Assembly: GCF_002078875.1 (NCBI RefSeq)
Contig: NC_034424.1
Coordinates: 4,472,018-4,536,017 of the forward strand
Source of the DNA: Numida meleagris
Taxonomy: Eukaryota > Chordata > Aves > Galliformes > Numididae
DNA: 64,000 nt
Direction: 5' to 3'
The notes under the pieces are model-generated. The model saw only the letters and a program-made list of their open reading frames with translations, did no database searches and had not been told where the DNA came from. Below, in pieces: positions 1-14,000 of this stretch. The translations under genes and the position numbers were made by a program. Every line of letters starts with the position of its first letter. The stretch's first letter is position 1.

Positions 1-871
1 GACCGTCAGTGGGAGGTCAGGGTTTGATATTTCCACACCCAAGAAAGCAGCCCCAAGCTAGAATTACAGTACAAAATACCCATTCAGACCTCTCCAGCCT
101 TCTGTTTTCATTGACTTCCATCCCCTGCTTGTACACACAGAGTCCCTTCCTTTCCAAAAGAAAACAGGATTGCTGATAAGGGACACTTATCTCGGCAAGT
201 CATTACAGAACAAGTGAGCTTTTGTGTTTGCATGCGATTCCTGCTGCAATGTTAACAAACTCCTAGTATGGAAGCTTTATTTTCCACTCTGAAGATGGCC
301 CTCAGGGTGCTATGTGAGGTGCATTATATGTCTCATAAATACTTCCCACAGATGTTTCTTCCTTTCCCAAAAAAAAGAAAAAGGAGAAGAAAATCGCAAA
401 CTTTTTAAGCTTTGAGCATTTTATTTGTTCTGTTGAGTGCTTTTAAACAATGACCCTTGACTGTGCTGCACATGGGTATTTACCCTTCTCATGCTCTCTG
501 CTGAGATATCAGTGCCCTTCGATACTTTCAAAGCATGAGCTAGTACTGGAGTTTTCTCTCTTATCACAGTGGGTTCCCATTAAAAACTGAACATTTATCC
601 CAAATGGTAGCAGTTCGAATCTGCTGCGTTATTTCCCATCTCAAATGCTGGGGCAGAGCATGTGCCATGGGTAGGTATTGTAGCACTCCCATATCAGAGT
701 ACCACATGTTGAAACCTGCGCTCCAAAGAGGCTTCCTGATCAAAATTAAGAGCGTCTTCCAATGTAATCCCTGACACTGAGGATGTGGTAGAAGAGAGAG
801 GTTTTTCAGGGCAATTTCCAACCAACGTTGTCCTTCTGCTTTTCTGTGGGGCTTCATCTTGGGGTTTCTGG
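1..871. other. Intergenic, nothing recognised
   Basis: No gene, RNA or repeat that I recognise. Short open frames here show no family resemblance. Confidence 0.6.
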
Positions 872-1485
872 GGGATGAAAAGCTTAACTAGAGCCAGCAG
901 TGTGTGCTTGCAGCCCAGAAGGCCAACTGTATCCTGGGCTGCATCCACAGAGGAGAAGCAGGGGGCAGGGAGGGGACTGTCCCCATCTGCACTGCCCGCA
1001 GGAGGCCCCACCTGCAGCGCTGCCTCCAGCACAGAGATGTGGGGCTGTGAGTGGGTCCAGGGGAGTCCACAGGGATGCTCAGAGGGCTGCAGCGCCTCTG
1101 CTAAGGAGACAGCTGAGAGTTGGGAGTGTTCAGCCTGGAGAAGAAAGGGCTCTGGGGAGACAATATTGTGGCCTTCCAGAACTGAAGGGGAGCTTGTAAA
1201 CAGAAGGGAAAGCAGCTTTTTACACAGATAGTCATAGGACAAGGAGGAATGGTTTTAAACTAAGAAGGGAGGCTTGCATTAGATATGAAGAGGAAGTGTT
1301 TCATTCAGGAGGTGGTGAGGCACTGGTACTGCTCCCCTGGGCTGTGGGTGCCCCATCTCTGGAGGTGCCCAAGGCCATGATGGGCCCAGGGCAGCCTGAG
1401 CTGGTGGGGGGCAGCCAGCCCACGGCAGGGATTGGAACTGGATGGTCTTTAAGGTCCCTTCCAACCCATGCCCTTCTATGATTCC
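872..1485 (+). mobile_element. CR1 LINE fragment, about 610 bp, 5'-truncated
   Basis: The stretch matches the 3' part of CR1. It contains phrases typical of the end of the reverse-transcriptase ORF and 3' UTR, such as CCAACTGTATCCTGGGCTGC, GTTCAGCCTGGAGAAGA and GGAACTGGATGGTCTTTAAG, and ends in TTCTATGATTCC. It is the longest CR1 copy in the window. Stops and length changes make it non-functional. The short open frames here belong to it. Confidence 0.9.
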
Positions 1486-4400
1486 TAGGGAAGAAGGCTG
1501 AGCCGCTTTCTAGCTCCCAAGGAACAGACTTCTTCCTTAGTGTTGCGATGTAGAAGCATCACTAACAGTCCAGCGGTCCTGGGACTGGAAGTGGCTTCCC
1601 TGCAGAGCTGAGGGCAGGTGACAGCTGGTGCGAAGGCAAAGCATGCTTAAGCCGTGTGGTAAGTTGGTTGAAGCACTGGGATAAGAGGGTGAGAGATAGC
1701 TCTCCCAGCGTGGTGTTGAAACAGCTACTCTGCATCCCTCCACTGCAGCCAAAATCTGATGCAATTCTAATTCTGATTATGTACGCAAAATAAATTGGAG
1801 TGGGCTGCAACTATCCTTGACAAATAAACTAAAAACAAGAACTGGTTGGAAGATGTCCTCCTTCCCAATGGGAATTCCTTTTTTTTTTTTTTTTTCTTTT
1901 GGAGGCAAATCTCAAATCCAGAAAATTCCAGCTCTTCTTGACTGCTTTGCGCTGTGCTCTTGCTGCTCATCAGCAACACATCTCACTTGAACTGAGTGCT
2001 GAGTCCCCAGTGTGTTCGTGCATCGTGGCAGCTCCTTGCAGCACTGCTGTGCGGGCTGCGTTGTGCCTGGGATCACTGCCTGGCGAGGAGCAGAGAGACC
2101 TCAACTAACTGATGTTTCTCATGGGAAGCTGTAATCGTGCTCTGGGCTTTGTTCAGAATTTTTTTTTTTGGTGTTTCTTTGGAAGGAGAGGTCACGCGAC
2201 TCGTAATGTGAAATCTAATTCTCTACTGGAAAAGCTATATGGATTTTCTTCCTTATTCTGTTTTCCTTTGCTTGCCGCCTTTCAATTAAAACAGCCCAGT
2301 TTGAAACACGCTGCTCTCTAAAGAAGTCTTGTTGACATGTTCAAAAGTCTTCCATCTTTAACCCTTTTAAAATAAAGATTAAGTCTGTGTCTACTTCCAG
2401 ACACCTGTCCAAATACACGAGCTTGCGGTACACTTCAATGTTTCAATAATTTGGACTGTTCTGGTCAAAGCCATCCATGAAATGCTCCTGGTCAAAGGAG
2501 GTGACACCTCCAGGTGTGGGATGCGTTGCTCTTGAGACTCATCCTGGGTTGTGCTGGCTCTAACAATACGAAGATGGAGATCTTAAACTGCTGTGCGTGT
2601 CCTGCGAACGTGCACAGCTGGCTGCTCAACCTGCAGACCATTTTACATGGTGTATGTAAAAGCCTGGAAGATTTAACTGGCTTCCTCTTGTACTAACTGT
2701 TTTCCCTGCAATCTATTTGAAACACGAGTAATTTTAAACATTTAAGTAGTCTTCAGAGGGATTACTTGCATGGCATGGCATGTGCACTGTAGCTTGCAGA
2801 GCTCTTCACGAGGAGTTACGTATCTTTTGGCCTTGCACTGGAAAAGGGAAATTGAAAGCGTGGTAAGTGACAGAGCTGGGACTGTGTCCCAGATGGCTGC
2901 TCTCGCTGTCCGGCTGTCTCTCCCTTATCCAGCCTGGTGTCTGCACATTGCCCTTTTCTGTCTGTAGCTAATTGCTGTTGTTCAAAATTAGATAACGTAG
3001 TGACCCTGAAAGGAGCTGACTTTGAAGATGGCAATGTTATGAGAGGCTGGATCTCTGTTTTCTTCTGGTATGTGCTCCTTCCTCTGCATCCCAGCTCAGT
3101 TCCAACCCATTTCTCAGCAAGGGGAGCTCACCCCGTGGCTGTGGTGCGAGCAGGGCTTGGTTTTTGCGGGTACCACTTGGGGGCTCAGTGTTTGACTTGT
3201 GTTGAAAGCTGGCTATGGGCATCTGCTGCCCCTGCTGAATGAGCAGAATGGGGTGGGAGGGTTGGGGAAACAACCTCTGATACTTTTGAGACAGCTCCTT
3301 TACTAATTTTGACTATTGCTGGCAGGAAGAGCCCTAACACCCGTGTAGACACAGCGCTGCGTTAGCTGTAACAACTCTTTACTGTCATATAATCTAATTG
3401 CAAAAATGGACCAAATTCTGTCAATGGCATGAAGCCAGAGCACAGAACTCCTCAGCCCTAATCTCCCTGGCTTTATGTGCTTCCCTCTTGCATCTATTTT
3501 TTTTTTTTCATCTCCCATGAATAGAAGGTTTCATCTCTTATAAACTCCAGCAGGACAACACACACGTGGACTGAGTCTACCACAAACTCCTCAGTAACAC
3601 TCTCGCTGTTTGGGGGAAGTAAATACACCAATTTCAAAAGTCTTTCTGTGTGGAGAATCTGTTTGGATTTGAACAGGAAGTGGGGAGCAGGCATATAGGT
3701 AGCAATATTAATGAAGTTTTTAATAAAGGCTTCATTCAAGGCTTTCAAAGAAAATATGACTCTTATGGGACGCACGGTTTATCTGCCAAGTCCAAGAATC
3801 TGGTTGGAATTTAAAATATATATTTAAAGGTCTCTGAGAAGTAGAAGATTAGAAGACATAGCAGCCTGGGAAGGGCACATGGGAAATTAATGCTAGAAGA
3901 GGAGATGGGTTCTTGGGGGCTGAGCTCTGCAGCAGGGTGCACAGCCACCAGACAAGAAATCTTCTTATTGGCTGCTGAGTGGTAGGAAGAGGGGAGGGCT
4001 GGTGCAAATCCCATTGCCATCTCCAGCTGTTGTGCCATGCCAAAGCCATGGAGGACATCCAAAATCCTCCTTCAGGTGATGGCCGTGTGCTTTTGCAAGA
4101 CCTCAAGTTTAGACTCCTTCCTTCTTTTTCCTCATGTGGGAGGTGGCTGTGTTGGCTCTCTTGCTGCCTTAAAATGCAACTAAATAGTATTGGCTTATAG
4201 ACTTTGTTTTCTTGAGGGTCCCAAGGCCGCTCATTGTGGGACTGGAAGCAAAGAGTGCGTCAGTCAGGTGAGCTGCTCAGAACAGCACAATGATGGAGGG
4301 AGGTGTCTAGGCAGAAAGCAACTGGAAGCAGCAGCTTGGCATTTCTCATGGCCTTTTGTGTCCCTAAAGCCCCTGATGTACCTACATCATTACTCTGGGA

Positions 4401-6205
4401 TGTGGAGGATCAATCTGAGAAGTCCCCTGCTTATTTTGAGGAAAAACTGCTCCCTGACAAGGGCGTGGAGGTGACCTGAACTGGGAGGTTTGTGATAGTG
4501 TTCTGCGAGGACTGCAGCTTAAGAGGCCTTTGTTCATCCTGGGGACGGTAGCTGGTTTCCTAATCCATGCTGGATGGTGACCAGAGACCACAGCTCACCC
4601 ATTCCCCATGTCTCAGTGCAGGCAGCGGTTCACCTGTGCTCAGCTGCCGTACAGACGTACTGCTGGTGTCCCTCCTGCAGTGTGTGCTTACGGCTTTCCC
4701 TGAGCCTCTCTAGAAGCCAGGGTTTGAGGTTTATCTGCTGCTTGTGTCATATGAAAGGCGCTGCATTTGTTTACTGTTTTGGGTCAGGTCACGTTCGCTT
4801 AGAGAAGAAGAAATGAGTGGAAGCCTGTGCAAGGTCGCTTTCCAACTTGATTGATTTCCATCAAGACTGATTTCCATCTTACCATCTTATGGTAGCAGGA
4901 AATCCTGTGTCCCATGGCTGGACATCCAGGCTTCACATGCAAGGTGTCAGATGTGCCAGAGCCTTAAGGAAGGTGCCCTGCCAGCAAAGCTCTGCCCGAT
5001 GACGTACAAATGCGGTTTGTGACGGTTCTGCTCTTCCATGGCAGCGAGCCCCTTTGTTTGTGTGATGCCCCACGCTTTGCCCTCGAGGTGCAGGCAGAGT
5101 GGTGTGGCTTCAGGCACAGTCAGATGGCAGGAGCACAAAGCTGCGCTTTGACCTTCGTCTTGTTTAGAAAAATCAGCAATGCAGATTTCGAGTGAAGGCA
5201 GTCTCTGTGCGTGGGTCAAAGACCCTGAGAGTGTAGGAGGGTGAAGTACAGCTCTGCTGAGCCTTGTGCTCCCGTCCCCAGCAAAAGCAGCTGGGAAGAG
5301 GGTAATGACCTGCATATAGCTGTAATTTTCCCCTATGTTTTTTTTTTTTTTTCCAGCAACTTCACCCTAGGGGCTTCCTCAGCCAGTGGTGGTGCATTTT
5401 GGATTTAGCACCTGCCCACAGATTTCTCCAGTTGTTCCTTTTCGTGTCCCGTAACAAAACATTTTGCTGCTCCTATGCATGCAGTGCTTTACTGTGGGGG
5501 CAGTTTTCACCTTGCCAGAGCTATGCCTGTTCTGCAGACCTGTACTGATGTGATCAAGCTTGTTAGCCTGCATGCTGGATGCAACGCTTTGTGTCCATCA
5601 ATAGCTGTTTGCTATCCGAGGACGAGTCCCACAGACATTGGCTGCACTGAGCTCTCAGCACTTCTTTCACATGCTATCTCTATTCTACATTTGCTGCTGC
5701 ACTTTCACCTTTGCTGGGCCCTGTCCAGGTGTCACTCTTCAATGCAGTGGCTTTGTTGAGGTGTTACTGATAATCCTCTTTTCTTCTGCAAGCCTTGCAG
5801 TCTCGCTGTTAGCAGAACAAATCTCTGTTCCCACTACAGAGGGATTTAGAGGAAAATTCTGGCTCTATTTAAATGACGAAACTCTTGGGGACTTCAGAGT
5901 GATCTCTGGGCCATATTTCCATAGCATCACAAGACCACATTTCAAAGGCAGCAGGAGTAACTACCCAGAGAATGGGATCAAACTGACCCAAAGTAATTGT
6001 CTGGCCTTGACAAAAGGAAGCTCCTCACTTCTGGGTTTGGTGAGGAGGCATCAAACAGCCCAACCCAAAGTACACCCTGAGTTGAGATCTTCTCCTGTCT
6101 TTGTGTTCACTGAAGAGCAGATCCATACGCTTCAGGTCAATGCAAGAGCAAATATCAGTGTTTACAGCACGAAAATTCCCCAAGGATTTTTTTTTTCTGC
6201 CTCAG
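1486..6205. other. Intergenic, no gene recognised
   Basis: It holds only short homopolymer runs, for example T-runs near 1879 and 5340. A 190-codon open frame at 5638-6210 starts here and runs a few bases into the adjacent CR1 copy. It has no recognisable domain. Confidence 0.6.
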
Positions 6206-6360
6206 CATAGAATCATGGAATCACCAAGGTTGGAAAAGACCTACAAGATCATCCAGTCCAACTGTCCACCTATTACCAATAGTTCTCACTAAACCATGCC
6301 CATCAACACCACAACTAAACATTCCTTGAACGCCTCCAGGGTCGGCGACTCCACCATCAG
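6206..6360 (-). mobile_element. CR1 3'-end fragment
   Basis: It begins CATAGAATCATGGAATCACC and continues through AAGATCATCCAGTCCAAC and CGCCTCCAGGGTCGGCGACT, which is the reverse strand of a CR1 3' end. It is heavily 5'-truncated. Confidence 0.9.
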
Positions 6361-9183
6361 CATCGAATGAATGGAAAGGATTTCCAAAAAAAAAATATGA
6401 CTTGGATAATAAAATTAGTGAGCAGGCAGCTCTCGGGAGCGAGTCCGCAGGGAGAGGTCAGGATTTTTATTTCAAAGGATAAAGTAAACTTTGTGCAAAA
6501 GTCCACCTTGTTGGAGGAGGGTTTTTTTTGGTGACTCTAGTGGCTGAAACTCCCAAAAGAGGGTGGGTGTGCTGGCACGCTGGACAAACAGAGGCTAACA
6601 GGAGCAGCAAACTTGTGACTCCCTCTGTGTGTATAAACTGATGGTGATTCATCCAGGTTTTTACTTTAATGGCAAGGCCACCAAGCCAGCCGAAATACAT
6701 CTGAGGCGAAGGCCATGGAATAACAGGATCAGCTCAGGACAGCGGAGCGGTGTCCGGATGCCAACGCCCTGCGGTGGTACCACGACTGGAGGCTGGTCCT
6801 ACCAGCAGCCAGGCAGCAAGGAGAGAACGGGCAACTGCTGCTGCCTTGGCAGAGATGCGACAAAAATAAGTGCTGAACCTGTCTGCCCCTTTGGATTTTC
6901 ATCATTTTTTTTTTGGTCTACGTTCTGTGAAGTTTCCGTAGGCTTAGAATCTGGACGCAACCTGGGGCCCTTTTCTTCCCCCGCATCCCCAAACCCAACT
7001 ATTTCTGTTATTTGGCTGGGGAGAAAGGAAGCTGTTTCAGTAGGAAATGGCTATTTTAAGACAATCTGGAGAAGGCGGTGGCTTTTAGCCAAATTAACAG
7101 CATAATGCCACTAAAATGTGGCTTTTCGTGTGATGCTTCCAGTGACTAACGCAATAATAAAGGGCACTGAGTTGGTGGAGCTGCTGGGCATGGATCTGAG
7201 TGTGGCTGTGCTCCCTCTCAGCTGCTTCACCTCTTCCTCTCACAGCGCAGGATGTCAGGGGCTGGAGCGGAGCTGTTGTTTCTCTTCTGGCTGTAATTCT
7301 AGCCAGAAAAAGGCAAGTGGATACATACTTGAAGGGGTAACTTAAGGCTTCCGACCTGCTGAAAAAGAGCAGCTTTCCTCCTGGAAACCGAGCGGAACTG
7401 CAGCAGCGGCATGCAGCTAGAAAGTCATTTCTGATCTCTTGGAAATAATATTTTAAACATTCAGGTGTTTGTTCTGGTGAAGGGTGGTTTTGGTGTGAGT
7501 TTTGAGTGTAACTCAATGAGATTTCAGCTCCAATTCTTTTTTTCTTTTAATATATATAGAAATGAAGAAGGTGTTTATTGCTGAAGGAAATGCAGTGGGA
7601 AGAGCACCATTTTTTTTGGCTTTCTTTCTGGTTTCCACAACAGTGAGAGACTGTGAAAACACAAACAAATCTTTATTTCTGAGCTAATTGCTCGAAGCCA
7701 GGAGCTCGCAACAAGCTGAGAGTGATTTGATGCAAAATACAGCTCTGTCACCCCGTTATCACGCTCCCCATTTCTCCACGCACTTCTGTTCCCTCTTTCA
7801 TGTCAGTCCTTCCCTGCCCCACTGTCTGCGCTTTTGAAACCTGTAAGCTCCTCCAAAAATGACTAAAAGGCACAAAGCTTTCTTTTGACTTCATGAACTC
7901 GAAGTACGCGAGGCCTAAACTAACAGTGCCCTGCTCCCAGCCCATCTGTGGAAACAAGTTCGGACACAAATTCAAACGCTGGTTTGGAAGCACTTTTGAC
8001 CATATTCATCATATTCTGAGATCCTCCCAATTTTTTTTTTCTTTAATGCTGCAAGAAAAAAAAAAAGAAAAAAAAACTTCAACAATGGAGGAAGACAAGG
8101 GTTGGTTTGATTTGTTCTGGGAATGTACCTTTTGCTGGGGTTCTCACAGGACGTGCAGAGGGCACAGTGGATGCGCTGCTCCCTTTGAGCCGGATGCCAA
8201 CCACCTCCCCAGCACCCCTGCTGCTCCATTTAACTAGTTGCTCTGGGGGGGATGGAGAGGTTTTTATTTTTCCTCCTTGTGAAAACACTGTCTGACACAT
8301 TTGGCCTCGCTGCTCTGTTTTGTGTATCGAGCCTGTCCTGATGTTTCTGACAAAAAGGACATCACGAATGCGGGCTTCTTCCCAGGGAGGGAATGCTTCT
8401 GATGTTCCCTCAGCAGCCAAAACGTGACGAGCTCCTGTGCCAGGACAGGGCTCTTCTCTCCCAGCCTCACCCAGCGGGAGGGAGAGGTGTAACTGGGTTT
8501 AAATGCATGCTAGATTGCGTGCATTAAGGAGATAGCATCGTCGGCTTAACAGCGGGGTGAGAGACCCTTGTAATTTCAGGTACACAGGAATGATGAGGAC
8601 AGATGAAGATTGAGTGTGGCTGTGGAAAATTCCCATCTTGGATCTATGGCACAGAAGAGGAGGGCAGTCTTAATATGGGATGTAATTATGGGACAGACTG
8701 AGTCATTCAGGCACCACAGGAGGTAACAGAAAGAACCTCCTGAGGTTCTGTTCCCTCAGCTCTTCTTCCCAACCCAAGTCACTTACAACAACAGTGCTGG
8801 AAGCACCAAATGGGACTTTGGGTTTGGAATCTAGAGCTATTCTTTTTTCCCTTCCTTGTAAAGTCCAGCTAACATAGAAGATCCCATTGGCTTCAGCGAT
8901 TTGAGGCTGGGAATCACTTTGTTTCAGAATAATGTTCCTAAGTGATGCTCTAGGAAGCTTTTTCAATGCTTCTGCTCTATTAGTTTAATGCATTAATTTG
9001 GCACAGAGGAGGTGGAGCCCATAATATCCTGTTCCTGAGGAACGAGTGCTGGGTAACACTGTGAGCCACTGTTCCAAGCATGGGCTTATTTACTTTAATT
9101 AGAAAGTGCACTTGTTGAGTCGTCAATTAATTAGGTAAAGCAGCACCTACTGAGAGCAGCTGAAAGAGCTACTGTATGAGGAA

Positions 9184-9194
9184 GGGGGGGGGGG
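9184..9194 (+). repeat. Poly-G run (11 bases)
   Basis: Eleven G in a row follow ATGAGGAA in intergenic sequence. It is an isolated homopolymer, and its exact length is uncertain because of sequencing error. Confidence 0.9.
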
Positions 9195-11049
9195 AAGAAG
9201 CGAAGGACGAAAAGGGAAAGATAATACCAGAGCTGGAAAGCAGATGGTGGTGGAGGTGCCAGAAGGAGATCACAGGTACAGCTCTGTTAGGGCCTAAATT
9301 GTCGTCACTGTTCCTAAATTGCCTCCAGGTAGAGCTGATGCTGCAGATTCTGTGGGATTACTTGGGGTCAGTCTGCTTTAAAGCAGATCGTTGAGGAGGA
9401 GTTGGAGATGGGTTTACGTTGTCCTGTCCCAGGCTCTGCCCCACCTACCGTGGTCTAGAGGCAGCTGGGAATACCTTGACTAGCTCGTGGTCTTTTGACC
9501 AGCAAAAAATACTGCAGAATAAAATGCAGTCACTTGCTTTAGAGAGAAAATGGTTTGTTGTTGCTTAGAAGACACCTGAATGTCCTTTGCTGTTTCGTTT
9601 CCCTTTCTCTTCTTTTGCGCTGTTTTTCTTTTTGAGTGATATCTCCAAAATTTCAAAGCAAACAAGTTAGTCAGTTTTGAAAGAAAATTTTCATGTTATT
9701 ATTCCAGAAACAAGCTATTAATACCAGATGTGTAGAGAGGTGTAAGTACGTTTCCCAAAAATAAGGAGAGGAATGAAACGTCATGTGTAGTCCTTTCCTT
9801 CTGGATCCTGTGAGTGCAGGATTCGTGTCTCACATCTGCAGAACGCTGGCATGGAGCAGAGGTTTGGGGGTTTGTGAGCAGAACTTGAATCCATTGTGCC
9901 AGTTTCCAAAAGCTGGGGTTTCGAGCAACGTGCCGAGCGTCATGAGGCTTGTGATAAAATCAGGCAGGGTTGCCAATTTTAAACTTAAACCCATCTCCCC
10001 ATCAAGAAGTTCACTTGAACTTCAGCCCAGATGCAGTGGAAGAATGCTGGGCTGAGCCTCGGCGCTGACCCTCTGCCTGGCAGCCCCACGTTTGCCATAG
10101 AAGTCTGTGGTGGTTTTAAATGCCGTGGCTGATCAAAAACCCATTCAGTGGGTGGTGGCAATGCTCTCCAAAAGGTTCCGTGCTGACAGATCGATACTTC
10201 GGTACTGCAGATTGATAATAGGTTTTCTGTGATCTTCTGTGCCTATGAGGTCTTTTTAGCCTTCCCCTGGCATGTGTACTCAGGAATATTTTGGAGGCTC
10301 CTGATGACACGTTACGCTCCAGTGATGTCTACATAGCAATTTCCAGGGAATTGTAATGACACACTGAACCAGTCTTCTCAGAGGTTGAGGGAAACTCTCC
10401 TCAACATTTCTGAGGTTCGCTGTCATTCCCTGGCTTTTCCATGCAGGAGCACAAGCGTGGTTCCACGACGGATAAAGGCAGTGCTCGTGGTGGGCAGCAG
10501 GAACACTGAGAGCTTTGTAAGCCTCCTCCCAAATCCTTGGAATATTCCGAACAACGGCATTTGTGTCATGGCACAGCATTAGGTAATGGCAACCCTCGGA
10601 GCCCGACTCTGCTTTGCATTCATTTCACTCACGTTCCGCTCCGCAGCAGCTCTGAAAGCAGAGGTTTGGTGCGAGGGAGAAGCCCTTGGAAAACGAACTG
10701 GAGAAAGGGTTACTATGAAAACACGAGCATCTAGGGGGGAGGGGATGGTACATGTTAAAAATACAAGCTTGGCAGAAACTTTTGGAGGTGTGCTTGCTGT
10801 CCCTGAGCACAGGAGGGGCCCACCGCCCTCCTCCTGCTGCTGTTCTTTCTTTTCTCTCTTGGTATTGTGAGTGCTGAAGCAAAACCTGAACGCTCAGACC
10901 TGAGGAGCCCCTGCTGTCTGCCTGCCCCGTGCTCAGCACAGCTGCTTCAGCTCTCTTTGCTTTTTACACCCATGCGTCATTGATGCTTCGGCCCCTAAAA
11001 TGCTGTGCTCCCTTCTATTGAATCTGTTCCATCAATGTGTTCTGGAGCC

Positions 11050-11070
11050 TTTTTTTTTTTTTTTTTTTTT
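11050..11070 (+). repeat. Poly-T run (21 bases)
   Basis: Twenty-one T in a row in intergenic DNA. It could be a retroposon tail read on the other strand, but no flanking element was recognised. Confidence 0.9.
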
Positions 11071-14000
11071 GTACCCTAAAGGGGCAATTTAGCTTTAAAT
11101 AATAATTGCGACTTTAAAAATAAATAAATAACGCGTGTATCGCTTCGTAAATCATCCTGGGAGGGTTTGTAGGACAGAGACAACTTCTGAACCATAATGA
11201 CTGAGGTTTCCGAGGAAGCATGGGGATTCAAATCCAAACCTTTCATTAATGTTAATGAGGAACAGAACATTTGGGTGCACATCTCCAGAAGTTCTTTATA
11301 ATGCTGTTAACTGTTAATCTGTGAACAAACCCTCCCCCTTTCTGATGCCGCAGTCTCCTGAGATGATGCCCAGCAGAATGGTGAAATGGGGACCCTGTGG
11401 TGTGGACCTCAGAGTGGGTTTGGTGCCCCCCAAAATTGGGGGAGAGATGCAAACAAGCCTGATTTCAGCCCAGCAGCATTGCTGGGCTTCAGGCATCAGC
11501 TTTGTCACTGCAACAGACTCTAAACTGAGGCCAAGGCAGCAGGGAAAGGATCTTCTGCTGGTGCGGGTCTGGAGCCTTGTTTGTAACTGATGGAAATCCC
11601 CATATTGACATTGCTTCTCAGCTGCAGGCCCAGCTGCACTGCAGAACAGCTCCAGCGTTGCCCATGAGAATACCATGAGTGTGCCATCGGCTCGTGGCAC
11701 TCATAAAGCTTCTCCACTGGTGTTTCCACATTTGTGAAGGAGATGTGGTTTTTCAGCTTTGCATAAATTTGATGCAACTAAGATAGCTTTGCTTGAACGA
11801 ATGGAGGCACACGTCCTACATGATGGCCGTGCTCATTAATGTGGTCTTGAAACCAGTTTCTCAAAACTTCTTACTACACCTTTGGCACCAAAGCACTGAA
11901 ACCTGGTGAGGTTCTGCTGAGTCCTATAGCAGCTAAAGCCATGTATGTGCACAGTGATTTTGGTGATGGGAGACACAGATCTGTGCCTTAAACTCTGTAT
12001 CCATCAGAGTTAATCTTCGTAAGCTATTCCTGCAATGATCCTAATATTTTCAGCAATCATCTGAAGCACAGCCCGTCTGTTCGTACTGAAGGAATTATAA
12101 AAGCAGTCTAAAATTTCCTAACCCTGTTTCTCTCGTTTCTGTGTACTGAGGGATTCAAATAGCAGTGGAATTCCTTATTTATTTTATGGGTGGTTTTATA
12201 TTTTTGGTGTATTTTCCCAAGCTGCCACCATTAAAAGAGTTGCCTTCATTGGAGTACCAAAGAGAGACAACTTGACTCATGTAATTGGTCACAGCTAAAT
12301 TCAGCTTGGACTTCAAATCTCACATTTCGAATTTGCACTGTGTGGGGTTTTTAGAGACAAAATACCCATTTATGCTTTCTGAGATGAAGATGAAGCTATG
12401 GATTGGAGGGAGCAAAAGTTACGTGGTGTTCTTTCTGCTTATTTTCAAAGGCCAGCAGCTATTTCTGAAGCTGTGATGTTCTAAAGACTTTTTGATCAAA
12501 AGCTAGAAAATTAAGCCCATTTAAGTCTTGATTGAGGCTCAGAACTGAAGTAGCTGTTGTTTGATTTAGAGACACAGTGCGACTTCACCCCTCTCTGCTC
12601 TGATAATCAAAGCGGAGCAAATTAGGAGTGTTAGTACTGGCCCTTCCACAGCAGAAATATCAGAACAGAGCCAAATACCCCCAGACGATGAGCTGCCGAG
12701 TAGGAGCAAAGGAAACATTCATCTTTAATTGTGCCCAAATGCTGGAGACCTTGAAAGATGCTGCTGTGAAGATGAGTGTCCTGCATGGGCTTTGGGCTGC
12801 CCCACAAGAGGCTGATGGTGGGCATGGCTTGCTTCCATCCGGACACCTCATGTAAATCGTGCTGGATGCTGGATTTTCCTTCTGGAGAGAGAGCCAATGG
12901 ATGGCCATAAAGTAGATGGAGAGTTTTGGAAGAGATGCTGAGATTTATCACAGGTACCAGCAAGAGGGTATGTGCTGTGCTCTTGCTTTGGTCTGAGAGA
13001 TGTCTGATGGCATCAGGGACCTCAGGAGCAGAGGTTTGTTCCTGGGAATTTGTTGGTTGCTTCCCTCAGGTGCAGTTGTCGGTGGGAGGATGAACAAACC
13101 ACCCACTGGTCACAGCAAACCTCTGTTGCTCCATGGCCTCAATGTGTTCTGGGGGATGCTATGGACAGCTGGTACTCCAAATCTTGCTGCAGAGCAATAG
13201 GTGCTCAGGTTTGGCTTCCTTGGGACTTGAGATTTGCTCTCCATAAAGCATCAGTGCATTATCCATGTGTCTCAGACACGCCTGTATCAGTTGTGATGTG
13301 CCATTTTAGACTCCAAGGGTTGTGCTTAATTACTCACCAAGTCACAAGGGGGCACCCATGGCTAAAGCTTTAATTATCCATAAGGAACTGCGAGAGCCTT
13401 CGTGTCCGTAGAATTTCCTCTTGCCCCCCAGAAGAACTGAGTCTGCTCCCATTGGGGCTGACTGCCACTGGAGGAGGGGCAGGAGACTCTGAGGTCAGGT
13501 CTTGGCAAGGTGAGAATGCTTCCAGTTCCTTTCTGTGGGGAACAGGGGAGAAATCCCAAGGCACTTCCCTTTCTCCAAAGGTTTAACCGAAGTCTGCTAA
13601 ACTCATGAAATAATTAGGTAGGACCATTACAACAATCTTCTTAGGCATTTTGGTTCCATTTTTTTCCCTCCAGCCAATGCTAAAACCTTTTTAGTTCATG
13701 ATAAATTCAGTACTGACTGTTGCACTAACAAGAGACAGTCATTTATAATTAAAGACAGGTTCATGTTTTTGCTGTTCAGGGATGGAATTAGAATTCTGGA
13801 ATAAGAACGAAGCTTTCTAGTGATCTTCTACATAGAGTGTTTACGTAGCGATGTAGAAGACTATAGGGTTTTAGCAATCATATAAGGTCTTGAAAATACC
13901 CATAAGTAAGCTGTGTATTGAGTTGTTATTGTCTTAACTTCAGTTTATTTTCAAATTGCTGATTAATTCTCAAAAGTGCCGAACATCTTTATCCCCCTGT

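Noticed and set aside
694..1242. Open frames of 148-182 codons on both strands near 0.7-1.2 kb
   Set aside because: They overlap the CR1 fragment at 872-1485 and reflect decayed element sequence, not a host gene.
5638..6210. 190-codon open frame in the upstream flank
   Set aside because: A frame of this length is roughly what chance would give in 64 kb at this base composition. It ends at a T-run and the edge of a CR1 copy and shows no domain or splice context.
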